A stretch of DNA of 64,000 bases, from contig CM070874.1 of the NCBI GenBank assembly GCA_036365515.1, positions 94,781,442 through 94,845,441 on the forward strand, read 5' to 3'. This stretch comes from Torymus aiolomorphi. Taxonomy: Eukaryota; Arthropoda; Insecta; Hymenoptera; Torymidae. Position 1 is the stretch's first letter, and each line of letters starts with the position of its first letter. The notes under the pieces were generated by a model. The model worked only from the letters and a program-made list of their open reading frames with translations, was not told where the DNA came from and ran no database searches. A program made the position numbers and the translations under genes. Positions 52,146 through 63,300 of this stretch are shown here, piece after piece.

Positions 52146-52530
52146 TTACATACTTGATTTGCTTATCCAACTATTGTGTGAGTTATCAAACCCTAACCAT
52201 TTAACATAAATCTTATTTCCACTCTTCTTAAGCACCTTCTCCACAAGATAGACATCTGGATATTTAGCTTTAAGCAATTCTTGTTCATAGAAACCACCGG
52301 TAATAGGTTGATCTCGATAGTCTTTTAGCTTGTAGGTAACTGGATTAGTAGCCATCATTTGATTTATTGTAAAAATTTCTGTTCACCAATTAGGTGTATA
52401 ACCCTTCTCAAATACTTGCTTTATCTTACTAACACTTACTATATCTCCAATCTTAAATTTTGGCTTTTTCACTATTTTCGCCTGTTGAGCAAACTTCGCA
52501 AGTACTCCTGCCTCATTGGCCTTCAATACA
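52146..52530 (-). pseudogene. Polinton integrase, C-terminal remnant with chromodomain
   Basis: The minus-strand frame has KFKIGDIVSVSK (about 52450), a stop at 52383-52385, then the final 70 residues with YLVEKVLKK, YVKWLGF and NSWI, a chromodomain-like end as found on retrovirus-type integrases of Polintons. The catalytic core (zinc HHCC and DDE parts) is missing: homology stops near 52530. It is convergent with the polymerase gene, 71 bp apart. In an intact element it would insert the DNA with 6-bp duplications, which fits GTTCTC here. Confidence 0.75.
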
Positions 52531-53089
52531 TGGAATGCAATAACAACAAATCCCGACACTCATAGCAATACTTAGAATACCATATTGATATTTCACATAA
52601 GAATTCCGTTCAATCTGTAGTATACATGCTGCGTAAGTATGTGGTTGTAATTTGATACTCTTTCGGTACGCTGTGAAAAATAAGTACAAAGCTAGATCAT
52701 CAAATGAAATGCGTTATGTATGACAAATCGGTAGAAAGAATTAATTGTAATCTAATTCGCACGAGTCAGAATGCATGCTACGTAAATCTGTTGACGGCAT
52801 TCGATACACTTTCAGTATACCGCTTTCGGAATTCTGACTTAATTTTATAAGACAAAGCAAACGGTCCACAAGGAGATTGTGATTAAATAATTCCAAGTTC
52901 AAGAACCTTAGCTACAAGAAAAAATCTGATTTTTGCTCATATCTCGTAAACGGCTCAAGATATCGAAAAAATAATGAAAGTTTTGGTTCCTCACGAAACG
53001 TGATTATCGGGCCATCTACCCATTGACATTGTCAAATAAAATTTTTATTAACAAATTAATAACCCTTAATTATATAAGACGAAACGAAA
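52531..53089. other. Non-coding Polinton interior
   Basis: No gene. 52911-53100 resembles 59985-60180 in direct orientation (TCATATCTCGTAAACGG, GACGAAACGAAAGT), so this block is shared between the two Polinton-like elements. Confidence 0.55.
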
Positions 53090-53164
53090 GTCTTCCAACA
53101 TTAAATTTACAACGTTCTTACAGTCGATTGCAGACATAATGATCACTTGGAGATTCTGTTTTAT

Positions 53165-53199
53165 ACTGAAAGAATTGCAGCAGCCATGTCATATTTATA
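53165..53199 (-). promoter_or_regulatory. Core promoter in the right TIR
   Basis: Mirror of the left TIR: TATA at 53192-53199, initiator TCAGT at 53165-53169 and an ATG at 53135-53137 (minus), with the same 30-bp initiator-to-ATG distance. It points leftward into the element. The codons after the ATG (MSAIDCKN) run out of the TIR near 53090. Confidence 0.7.
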
Positions 53200-54450
53200 G
53201 GGTGTGTAAGACTAAAAATCTCGGATAATCTCGTTCTAGAACCTTATAGAAATATATAACACTTAAGTATTTACAAGACACAAGCTGTAAAATTCTAAGA
53301 AGTGTATTATAGTGTATACCCCTTGATATGCCCTAGTATATATATACCCTTTGATCTGCCGTCAGATATATTTGTTCTCTAGACGGTATCCTTTGAAAAA
53401 GTATAAGAGATAATTTTAATACAGATGCGGTCTCCTTTTGAAAGGCTATACTACCGCTTTGATATACTTGTAAACAATTTATCGAAGATATATTGAGAGA
53501 GGAATTCAATGTCATAGGCTGTCAGATATATTTGTTCTCTGGACGGTACCCTTTGAAAAAGTATGAGACAATTGTAATACAGATGCGGTCTCCCTTTTGA
53601 AAGGCATATCGCCTTGACATACTGGTAAACAATTTATCGAAGATATATTGAGAGAGGAATTTAATCTCAAAGGCTGCTACGCAAAAGGTGTCAATAGCTA
53701 CACGATCATTATGCGTAAGCACGCTAAGCTGTGAGAGCATAGGGAGTAGGGTGCATGGATCATGATGCGTACCTCACACTGCGCTCTCGCGCAAGGTGTT
53801 TATTAGAAGATATGAGACAACCTTATGATAATACAATATCCTTAAAAGTTTCAGCGTAAACACATGCGATGACTATTTTTCCCTACCGAAATCGCATATC
53901 AATCTCATTTCGTCAACAGACTGCCTTGCATACTCACCCATCAGCTGACCTTGAAATCCTCGAGCAGATTCCGTTATACAGCATGCGCATTATTTCATCT
54001 CTCGGAATACGGCCTAATATTTATAAAAAATTCAGATTTATGGGGTTCTTGATATTTTATCGGATTTTGAAAGCTAATGGTACATGATTCATGAATATAT
54101 GATCTTATGGGTTTTATGGTGTATTTTATAAATTTTGCGTATAGCCTCTCTGCACCATGGCAAGTGTACCTACATAAAAATTTTTCAGATTCATGGGGTT
54201 TTCATGGGGTTTTCATGGGGTTTTTTATATTTTGTCGGATTTTGGAAGCTAATGGTACATGATTCATGAATATATGGTCTTATGGGGTGTCTATGGGGTT
54301 TTTATGGTATATTTTGTAACTTTTTTGTATAGCCTCTCTAGGATGGGGGATGGAGGATGGGGAGTAGATAACGCATTGCATATACATGGGCATCAATATA
54401 TGTTCGTTAGAAGTTAGTGTGTATCAAGATGATGATACATTCTTTTACAC

Positions 54451-54507
54451 GCACGCACACACACGCACACACACACACACATACATACACACATTCACAC
54501 ACACACA
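54451..54507. repeat. (AC)n microsatellite in the right TIR
   Basis: CACACA/CACGCA run with interruptions. Confidence 0.85.
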
Positions 54508-54922
54508 TAGGTGTATATGGCATAATATTTTGCAATATTTAATAGGGTGGCGTAATATTTAATGACGTCATCGCAAATCGGGGGTTCTAGACGTTTCCAA
54601 TGGGGTATCCGCGTTCACGCAATTGCATCATTGATGTTGATATCAGGGATGGGGGCGCCGCACATAAGGTGTCAAATCAAGTAATTAGAGCAGATTTAAT
54701 ATCCTAACCTTGAACTGCTATTTCTTGGATTCTGTAATTTGACACCCATCGTCGCATATTTGACGTCACACGCAAACGTTTCAAAACGTTTTGGATGCTA
54801 TTACGTAAGAGCATGCAATCTTAGAGAATGCAAACTCAGAGCGCTTCTCTGAGTCAGTGGGCGAGTGGTGGGGGGTCCAGAACTCTCCTAGCTTACCTAC
54901 TGTTCTCGTGGAAAAAACCCTA

Positions 54923-55527
54923 CACGGAAAAAATACCTTATGAAAAATTAGTGGAATATCCACTAAAAATTACTAGAGCGTTAATTAAAAGTGGGACATA
55001 CTTGCATTCTATCAAGTTTTATAATATATTATAGTAATTTTGACGAGAGGTTGAAATTCATGAGAACAAAAAGAACTCCGTAGAAGGAGATTCGAACCCT
55101 CGACCCTCCGATTACGAAGCTGCGCTCTTATTCACTCGGCCACTGCCGCACTTATAAGTAAGGTTTCGACTTGTCTACATATGGTACACCCTGTTTTACC
55201 GACAGCCCTCGCGCCAACAAAATTACTATGCTGTCTATTAAATTTTCAGTATAACTTAGACTAAAAATTAAACTAATTCTATTAATTTTTAGTAGATAAT
55301 ATGGTAAAAATTATTTTCTATTCTGTTAAAATTTAGATTTAAAATTTTTATGATATTGTCTACTAAAAATTAATCGTAACTATAATAAATTTTAAAACTT
55401 TTTCTATTAATTTTTAATAGAACTGTGCTAATAATTAGTAGAAGTATACTAAATTGCTCAAGAGTGTGAGTATGTCCCATCTTTACCTGAGATTCTAGTA
55501 ATTTTTCATAAGGTATTTCTTTCCGTG
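54923..55527. mobile_element. 605-bp TA-flanked MITE
   Basis: TA at 54921-54922 and 55528-55529. Ends CACGGAAAAAATACCTTATG and CATAAGGTATTTCTTTCCGTG. The partner TIR at 59860-59886 lacks it (empty site). Contains a tRNA-like segment. Confidence 0.85.
55079..55150 (-). other. tRNA-like Pol III-type segment (f)
   Basis: Minus strand: GCAGTGGCCGAGTGAATAAGAGC with A-box TGGCCGAGTGA, B-box GGGTTCGAATCT (55088-55099), T5 run at 55069-55073. Its first part resembles the SINE head at 13975. Confidence 0.6.
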
Positions 55528-55549
55528 TAATGACCGTTAAACTTTCTCA

Positions 55550-55775
55550 CCAACGACCCCCGGCGGCGGCGCGGCGCGGCGCGAGCGCGGCTTGCACAGC
55601 TGATACCGCCGCGCGGGTATAAGCTTATACACCGCGTTTGCGTGCGCTATTAGCTTGTAACGCGCGCTATTAGCTGATAGGTGCGCGGTGCTCATCAGCT
55701 GATTTTCCGCGCACCGGGCGCATGTGTAAGCTTATACACCGCGCGGTATAAGCGACCACTTCGTGCACGCGTGTG
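55550..55775. repeat. G+C-rich palindrome cluster in the relic TIR
   Basis: CGGCGGCGGCGCGGCGCGGC, then TATAAGCTTATA (twice), GCGCGCTATTAGCTGATAGG, ATCAGCTGAT and CCGCGCGG. Mirror copy at about 59620-59850. Not seen in the first Polinton. Confidence 0.65.
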
Positions 55776-56115
55776 CTCTAGAACATTCGTCATCAAATGC
55801 TTTTTCACGGCACGGGTCTTATCTTTAAGTAAGACATAGGGTATACCGAGACGGTATCAAATTGCAACCGTTTGATTACAACAAACTTGATTACAATAAT
55901 ATTTCTTGGAATTCTATATGATGTAATACTGTTTTGGTTAGCTGCATATACTGTTCTTCTTATCTTTAAGTAAGACGTAGCGCATGCCGAAAAAGTATCA
56001 AATTGCAACGGTTTCCTGCCAACGGCTCTTAAAATCGATAACAGTATTTCCTGGGATTCTACACGGGAGAACTAGCTTACAGTTGATATCTTGATACGTT
56101 ACATATACTTTCAGC

Positions 56116-56447
56116 ACACCGGTGCGAGCAGGCTTTCGTCTGCAAAATTTAAACTTATTAAATATGTGCAAACGTGTGACGTCACACCGCCACCTGTGAA
56201 CTTCTAGCACCCCCATCCCCATTAATCCGCTCATATACCGAAATCCCCATTCGGAATAATGCGAGTAGCATGCTGTGTGAGTATAACGCTATAGAGCTAA
56301 AAGAACCTTGATGCGCACTTCTAAGGAAGGTATATTCGATAACCCATGACGCAAGAGCAGCAATCGCGCCTTCCTTTTTTTTTCGATAAGAGTGAAATTT
56401 TAAGGATGGATAGTGTTAGGATAAATAAATTAATACAGATAATAAAT
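56116..56447. other. Non-coding interior of the relic
   Basis: Nothing recognisable. Confidence 0.4.
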
Positions 56448-56628
56448 TCAATTTTCATTTTTTATCATATTAAAGTGTTGCATACAATGAATGTAATCTC
56501 TTTTTAGAGGAGGCATTATACTCATAATATTATGTTCACGACATCTTAAACATTTTAAAACTTCTGGGTTGAGTTTTACATCTTCAGGTAATTTATCCCA
56601 TGCCTGCTCAATACTGTTTGCACCGAAG
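56448..56628 (-). pseudogene. Unrecognised coding fragment (C-terminal)
   Basis: About 60 codons on the minus strand with codon-like composition (SIEQAWDKLPEDVK, KCLRCREHN) ending at a stop at 56448. Upstream it is cut by the TATGGGCC-type repeat starting at about 56631. Looks like the tail of an element protein; family unknown. Confidence 0.4.
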
Positions 56629-56629
56629 G

Positions 56630-56840
56630 TTCCCGCGTAAAAAAATTTACTATGGCCCAAATATTGGACATAGTATGGGCCAACTATGGGCAAGATGTGG
56701 CCTATGAGAAAAAATATATGAGCAAAATATTGGCTTGATAATAGCACGGCGCCGGAGCCACATTTGGGCAATATTTATATATACCGTGGACAACCGTTGG
56801 CTATATATCAACCATAAATGCCAAGATATGGGTAAAATCA
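56630..56840. mobile_element. Relative of the TATGGCC-rich MITE
   Basis: Begins CCCGCGTAAAAAAATTTAC like 14819, with ACTATGGGC, ATATTGG and CGCCGGAGCCACA words. I did not find its right end. Confidence 0.5.
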
Positions 56841-56944
56841 ACAGTGATCTGTACATGAAATTTGTATATATCTATGTTTTTGTAATTTTAATGTTCTTTT
56901 ATAGTGTGCAGGCTGAATATTTTATATAAAAATATTAAAATATA

Positions 56945-57890
56945 TATTGTTTAATATAAAATAAAACTATAAAGCATTTAAGTATTAAAAAACAAATCTG
57001 TAAGTATAGTTAGTTTGATAAAAGAACACAAGATGAAAAATAAAATAAAATTATACATGGGAAATGTAGGTTTTAGACAAAAATTAAAATACACAATTAT
57101 TTTAGAAATGAATTTGTTTTATTTATTCATTTTATTTATTAATTTATTTACTTATAAAATACTGCATTTTTTGGCATGCGTTATGCCAAACTGGTAGTGG
57201 CCGACGGTGTGGAGAACCTCCGATCTCGTCGAACTGGATGTGTCGGCGCTGAACCCATGCTCTTCTACAGACGGCGTGGAAGTGTGTGATATAGGTACGG
57301 TGCGACTATCTTGGACCGGAAAATACACAAGATAGCTTGATCTTACGGAAAGCGCGGGAAAAATGGGAAAAGCGAAACAGGCGGTCCAGTGCTCATTACT
57401 CGCCATGTCCCGTGTTTCCCACTTTTCCCGCGCTTTCCGTAAGAGCCAGCCATCTTGTGCATTCTTCCGTGGGCATGAACCTATAGCTTTCGTTGTCGTT
57501 TGCGCATTAGCGGGGGAACGTACGGTCCAGGATAGTCGCACCGTACCTATATCATACACTTCCACGCTGTCTGTAGAAGAGCATGGGTTCAGCGCCGCCA
57601 CATCCAGTTCGACGAGATCGGAGGTCCTCCACGTCGACGTCTACCTGTTTACCATAACGCATGCTACAAATGCAGTATTTTATAAGTTAATAAATTAATA
57701 AATAAAATAAATAAATAAAACAAATTTATTTCGAAAATAATTTTGTATTTTAATTTTTGTCTAAAACCTATATTTCCCATGTATAATTTTATTTTATTTT
57801 TCATCTTGTGTTCTTTTATCAAACTAACTATACTTACAGATTTGTTTTTTAATACTTAAATGTTTTATAGTTTTATTTTATATTAATAAA
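56945..57890. repeat. 0.95-kb palindrome
   Basis: Outer arms 56945-57190 and 57645-57885 (ACTATAAAGCATTTAAGTA, TATACATGGGAAAT, AAATACTGCATT) and inner arms about 57200-57390 and 57410-57640 (GATCTCGTCGAACTGGATGT, CATGCTCTTCTACAGAC, GGTACGGTGCGACTAT) are reverse complements, centred near 57400. The inner part is G+C-rich and can be read on both strands; no gene supported. Confidence 0.75.
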
Positions 57891-57938
57891 ACTATAAAGC
57901 ATTTAAGTAGAAAACATTATAACCTACTTGAAAGACAA

Positions 57939-58445
57939 TTGTTGTCATTCAATAACAAAAATTACCATTGTATCAGACGGTGCCACTATAGCCACTTTAA
58001 AAATCGCTTTCAGTTATACGAATTAAAACGAGCACCGTTTGATATAAAATGGTTGTTCTCTGCTACTGGGCACGGCAAAGGAGCTGTAGATGGTGTCGGT
58101 GGACTTATAAAGCATTATGCTACTTCGCATAATCTTCGAGATCCCCATGAAAAATCCATTCAAAATGCTAATGATTTTGTAGAGCACGTTCAAAAATATA
58201 CAGATGCAATTAAAATAATACATTTACAAGACGTTGACATAGAAGAGTTTAGAAAAGTAAAAAATGTTGATTGGCTTGCTACTCCTAAGTATTCTGGAAT
58301 TCAAAAAACTCATTTATGGATTAAAGAAACGTGCAATGATAAAGTACATTGTTTAACAGCAAATTGTCCCCTTACTGAAGTAAGAACAATGAAGCAGAAA
58401 AAGAAAGGTAGATATAAAAATAAAAAATCTAAAAGACAAAAATAA
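57939..58445 (+). CDS. Unrecognised element-type ORF, 168 residues
   Basis: Open frame ATG-TAA. It contains FSATGHGKGAVDGVGG (residues about 42-57), a Gly-rich motif I have seen in uncharacterised element-encoded insect proteins, and a very basic Lys-rich tail (KKKGRYKNKKSKRQK). Cys and His residues near positions 10-15 (CIRRCHYSH) could be part of a metal site. It sits directly after the palindrome and inside the second Polinton-like relic. It is probably the 3' part of a longer gene, since the first residues do not look like a natural start. No function claimed. Confidence 0.5.
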   Translation: MLSFNNKNYHCIRRCHYSHFKNRFQLYELKRAPFDIKWLFSATGHGKGAVDGVGGLIKHYATSHNLRDPHEKSIQNANDFVEHVQKYTDAIKIIHLQDVDIEEFRKVKNVDWLATPKYSGIQKTHLWIKETCNDKVHCLTANCPLTEVRTMKQKKKGRYKNKKSKRQK

Positions 58446-59100
58446 AAAATACAACAGATACTATGTGTACTTGTATATTGCTTACGCACAAAGATAAAAA
58501 CCTTTATATTGACTGTTATACCATTGACTATATGTAAGGGTTAAGCGTGAAAAATTTGTTTGTGTATTATCTCATTAATGATCGCTATTCCTGGGCACGG
58601 TTCGGGAATTTCACAAATACGTCTAGATAGATATTTAGGTCCTCTATCAGGACAAAAAAAAATTGAGCAAAAAAAAAATAGTGTTTTTGAGAAAAATGCA
58701 CTTTTCTAAAAAGTGCATTTGTCAGTAAAAAGTACATAACTCGTGCATTTTTTATTTTTTTTTTTTAAATAACATAAAGAACGTGAAAGAGGGCTCAAAA
58801 CCTTAGTGAAATTATGTGTTACACGCTAAAAAGCTTAAAAAACTGGTGAAGCAGTAGCGCTTTGAAAATTACATTGAAAAAATTTTTTTCTAAGTAAGGT
58901 TTTTCTCGGAATTTTTTGCCATTGCTGAACGCATCAAATTTTGATGCAACAAAAAAAATAAAAATATACGGGTCAAATAATTTTTGGAGAAGAACATGAA
59001 TACTTTAATTCCAAAATGATCAGTGACATAGGCATACGCGGTCCACCTGATTTGAAATGGATTCGGCCATTAAACAATATATATTTTAATATTTTTATAT
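58446..59100. other. Non-coding A+T-rich
   Basis: No gene or repeat supported. Confidence 0.45.
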
Positions 59101-59164
59101 AAAATATAAGAAGCCTATAGGTCTCCAGCATAATGCTAACGTTTCTCTTGCAATCGTGCGCGGA

Positions 59165-59231
59165 CATAGTATTCACTTTAAGATTCCGTTTTACAATGAA
59201 TGAAAACGCTGCAGACTCCCCGTATTTATAG
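59165..59231 (-). promoter_or_regulatory. Promoter-like block of the relic
   Basis: TATA (59224-59231), a TCATT initiator-like word (about 59195) and ATG at 59165-59167, followed by about 20 codons resembling the polymerase start (MSAHDCK, then IMLETYRLL), after which the match ends near 59100. Same design as in the first Polinton. Confidence 0.6.
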
Positions 59232-59242
59232 GGTGTGTATGA

Positions 59243-60319
59243 CGAAAGTATACGCAACATATCAAGATATCAACTGTAAACCAATTCCCGTGTAGAATCC
59301 CGTATAGAATCCCAGGAAATACTGTTATCGATTTTAAGAGCCGTTGGCAGGAAACTGTTGCAATTTGATACCTTTTCGGCATGCGCTACGTCTTACTTAA
59401 AGATAAGAAGAACAGTATATGCAGCTAACCAAAACAGTATTTCAATACATCATATAGAATTCCAAGAAATATTATTGTAATCAATTTTCGGGGGCAGTTG
59501 ACAGGAAACGGTTGCAATTTGATAGCGTCTCGGTATACCCTATGTCTCACTTAAAGATAAGACCCGTGTCGTGAAAAAGCATTTGATGACGAATGTTCTA
59601 CAGCACACGCGTGCACGAAGTGGTCGCTTATAACGCGTGGTGTATAAGCTTACACATGCGCCCGGTGCGCGGAAAATCAGCTGGTGAGCACCGCGCACCT
59701 ATCAGCTAATTGCGCGCGTTACAAGCTAATAGCGCGCATTACAAGCTAATAGTGCACGCAAACGCGGTGTATAAGCTTATACCCGCGCGGCGGTATCATC
59801 TGATACAAGCCGCGCTCGCGCCGCGCCGCGCCGCCGCCGGGGGTCGTTGGTGAGAAAGTTTAACGGTCATTGGGGGTTTTTCCACGAGAAAAAATATACT
59901 CAGAGAATGAATGGCTGATGAGTATGTATGCTGCGTGAATGTGTGGTTATCAATTCGAATATTGATTCATCAGTAATGTTTAATTTAACTTTTGTAGAAA
60001 CTGACTTTTTCTTTTTGCTCGTATCTCGCAAACGGTTAAAGATATCGGAACAATAATCGAATTTTGTATTCTCTTACAAGAAACGATTACATAGACTTCC
60101 ATTCTACTAGTATGGTTAAATTTTATTTAAAGTAATTATTTAAGAATTTTTTATTCTGTAAGGCGAACGAAAGTACATAAGGAGACCGCAATTGAAATAA
60201 TCTCGAGTTCCGAGAATCGCTGCGATAAGATGCATACGAATATCGGAGTGGGTGGGGTGGGGAGAGAGCTGTGGATGGGCGAGTGGTGGGGGGTCCAGAA
60301 GCCCCCTTGCTTACCTACT
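59243..60319. repeat. Right TIR of the Polinton-like relic
   Basis: Inverted partner of 54908-56115. It retains the uninterrupted sites of the first Polinton (59881-59907) and of the 605-bp MITE (59860-59886). Confidence 0.7.
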
Positions 60320-63300
60320 GACGCTTAAAATATGCATGGCGACGCCGACAGCTACGACTACGTGCTCTTATATACATGTGCGTATATACGGAGCCATCGA
60401 TCGGAGAATTTTCTATCCCTCAGCTTTCTACCCTACATCTGCATTCAGTCATTCTTTTTTTTCTGGTTATTTTTTAAATATTAACGTTCTAGATCAATTA
60501 CTTAATTGAACACCGGTTGTTCTATTGCTGCACATAAAACATTTATGAGGCTATTTCCGTGGCGGGGGACTTTTTTCGCGCAAGCCGGCTCACGCATCCA
60601 CTTTATTAGAGGAGCGAGCGCGCGCGAGCACTTAAATTATGAGACATATTTGCATGTTATGGATTTTCGAATGGACCCCCGCGTAAGGGTGATTTTATTG
60701 AAGTTACTTTGCATTAAGCGAGTAAAACGGGCTTTATAAATATTAGATCGATGAGCGAAGTTAGCTAGAGGAGTGAAAAATTTCTCTTTCATGTGACTGA
60801 TTATGAATTGAATTAATCTTTAAAGGGCTAACAAATAATTCTCCGGTAATTTGGTCAAATGTTTTGAAAAATACATATTCCATAAAACGGCGAAATACAC
60901 TATTTTATTCCTTTGAGAATGAAAGTTTTCAACATCAGTCTAAGAAAACAGCGTGCCACTATTCTCTACTGTATATCCCTTACTTATGTATCATCACCGT
61001 TCGTCTCGCAAGACTGACTCTCCAAAATGGAATTAAAACTCCTTCAGCCTCCGAAGAGGTGAACTGCGATCCGGTCTGAATGAACTACTATTTTTCTCCC
61101 CCCCCCCCCCCCCTCTCTCTCTTCTGTCAAAAAAATAAGACGTCCCTTTGCTCAGTCGGCGTAACGCACGTGGAAAGGGGTACATATAAGATCACGGCGC
61201 GCGCGGTAATTCGTCACGCATGGCATCGTGAGAAGCTATATAATACAGCCACGCCTGCGCCGCCGCTTCCTTTGTGTGCGATGTGGCGCGTATATATACT
61301 CCACTCGGCCGATGCGTCTTCGACTTGAATGCGCGAAATTTTGGACAAGCGCAAGGACGAAATGCACTTGCGCGTGAAATCGGCTCGTTTTCTCGTTTGC
61401 CAATCAACGGCTTTGGTTGGCGTCGTAGGTGTGGTCATCAAAAAATTCACGACACTTGTAAATTAGTGCCCAACTTGAATAATCGATTCGATGAAATGTC
61501 CTTTATACGTTCAAGGTTGATGGGAAGGAGTCGAAAAAGAGAAATTGGGTCAGGAAATTAAAGAGGGTCTTTTTGCTCGATCTGAGTATAGCTTACATGA
61601 ATATTACATAACTATATAATTAACCAGGTAGGTTATCTTTATATATAAAAATATAATTAAATAAAAATATAACATTTACTCGAATACATATAAGGATTAT
61701 TTAATAAAATTTGTTTTTTTTTCCAAGAGTTCTCTTAAATTTTTTATAATGAAAGTATACCTGCGGATATTAATATTTATAGCCGTCGATAGAATATTTT
61801 AATAAAACTTTATTAAATTAATAAAGTTCTTGAAAATGTGATTTATATGTAAAGTTATTTTGGCCATAAAGATTCAAGCAAATATAATAGTAGTCCACCT
61901 TCTCCCAAGCGTAAGACACCTCAATTTCTTAAGCCGAAAACCTCCCTCTTTTCAACTCTTTCGTCCCGCATTCAAAGTCGGCGCAATCGCGTGCGACTCC
62001 CTAATAAATCTCGCAATTAGGCGTGTCTCTTATCCTGGGAATCGTCCCACTGGGTGCTCACGCACACACAGTATCAGGGGTGCGAGGGGCAATCCCGGCC
62101 TGTTTTTCACGAGCGTTGGCCTTTTAACGTACGCGCACGCGCGCTACTTAATTCCCTGCTGCCCGGTTACTTCGCGCTTCGCTGGCTTTTTCAAGGGTTG
62201 CGTCAGGCACGACTGCTGCTTGGACTCATTGTAAATTCAAATTCATTAAAATGTATCACACCTCCGACATATGCGCCTACGTAGGAAACATAGATCATTC
62301 TTCGGAGTGACATCGTTATCGGATTTTTATGAATATTGTTGCATTATGCTTTTAGGGACTTTGGATATTTTTAGATCGAAAGATGATTGTGCGAAGGCGA
62401 ATTAGCATATCCTATATAACGGTCTTTTTTATTTCCATTATTATTAAATATTTCAAAGAATATACATATATTTCAATTAAATGAATATGTTGTCTATTTA
62501 AAATGTTTTTGTTGATAATATGTGCAGTATTCACTAGAACAAAACACAGCTTTCTCAGATGAGATCAAAGTTTCGATTAAATATCATTTCCTCAGTGTGT
62601 GTACCTAGTGCACTAAAACTGGGTCATTTACGGCGTACTAGTGCTCGTGGTATTTTATTGCTCTGATTATTAGACCAATAGCTTGAACTTTACGACGCAG
62701 TAAACTATGACTGAGACAAACCATTTTCTATCCAAAATACTATAAAAGGTAAATCACGTTTGTTGGTAAGAATTTCAAATAGTTAATTATAAATTAAAGA
62801 GTTACCCTAATATAAAAGAAAATTTAATAGCAACATTTTTTGCTATTAAAACAGATAAAATCACACTCTAGATGCAATATTTTTCCAATGTTCTAATCGA
62901 AAAAACTTTAAGTGTTTGTAAACAAAAAACTAACTTATTCATAGCACGTCTATTACCCATTCCAGAGAGCGACTTTCGGTGGGAGAATGGAAAAACCACA
63001 TCTGCAATACGGAGCGCAATACCGTATTCGCATCGACGAGTATTCCGCGTGATACTCCTCGGTAAACTGTACAATAGTCTTAAACGGAAATAACAAAATA
63101 ATTATCTCTACGAATTTCGAGATAGTTTAACTTCCCCCTGATTTTCTGCGTGTATATAAGTAATGGAGCCATCATCGGTGGAAACTCAGGCAACGTGATG
63201 CATTATTTCACGCGTACAACCTTGTGAAATCACGTATTCATAACGGGCCGCAAAACTGTTTGGCGGAAAAGGAGAAAAATTATTTTTCAAAATATAAGCC

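Larger units (their letters stand above)
53090..54901. repeat. Right TIR of the Polinton
   Basis: Inverted copy of 40470-42757. It differs by a 160-bp tandem duplication (53361-53520 and 53521-53682; single in the left TIR), two rather than three of the 175-189-bp units (54139-54340), and an AC-rich stretch in place of (CT)n. Confidence 0.85.
54908..60319. mobile_element. Second Polinton-like relic, target of the first
   Basis: Segments 54908-56115 and 59243-59880 are inverted copies. The right one continues outward to GCTTACCTACT at 60319, the same terminal word as the first Polinton. Left of 54908 the relic resumes at 40441-40469, beyond the inserted Polinton, and then ends without a proper terminus. 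The interior has no polymerase or integrase. The left TIR carries a 605-bp MITE. Confidence 0.65.

Noticed and set aside
57200..57640. 5S rRNA-like sequence in the palindrome arms
   Set aside because: Only short word similarity (CGATCTCGTCGAA); the box order does not match 5S rRNA.
62540..62600. Another CACTGAG-type element (TTTCCTCAGTGTGTG)
   Set aside because: A single end-like word with no matching left end nearby.
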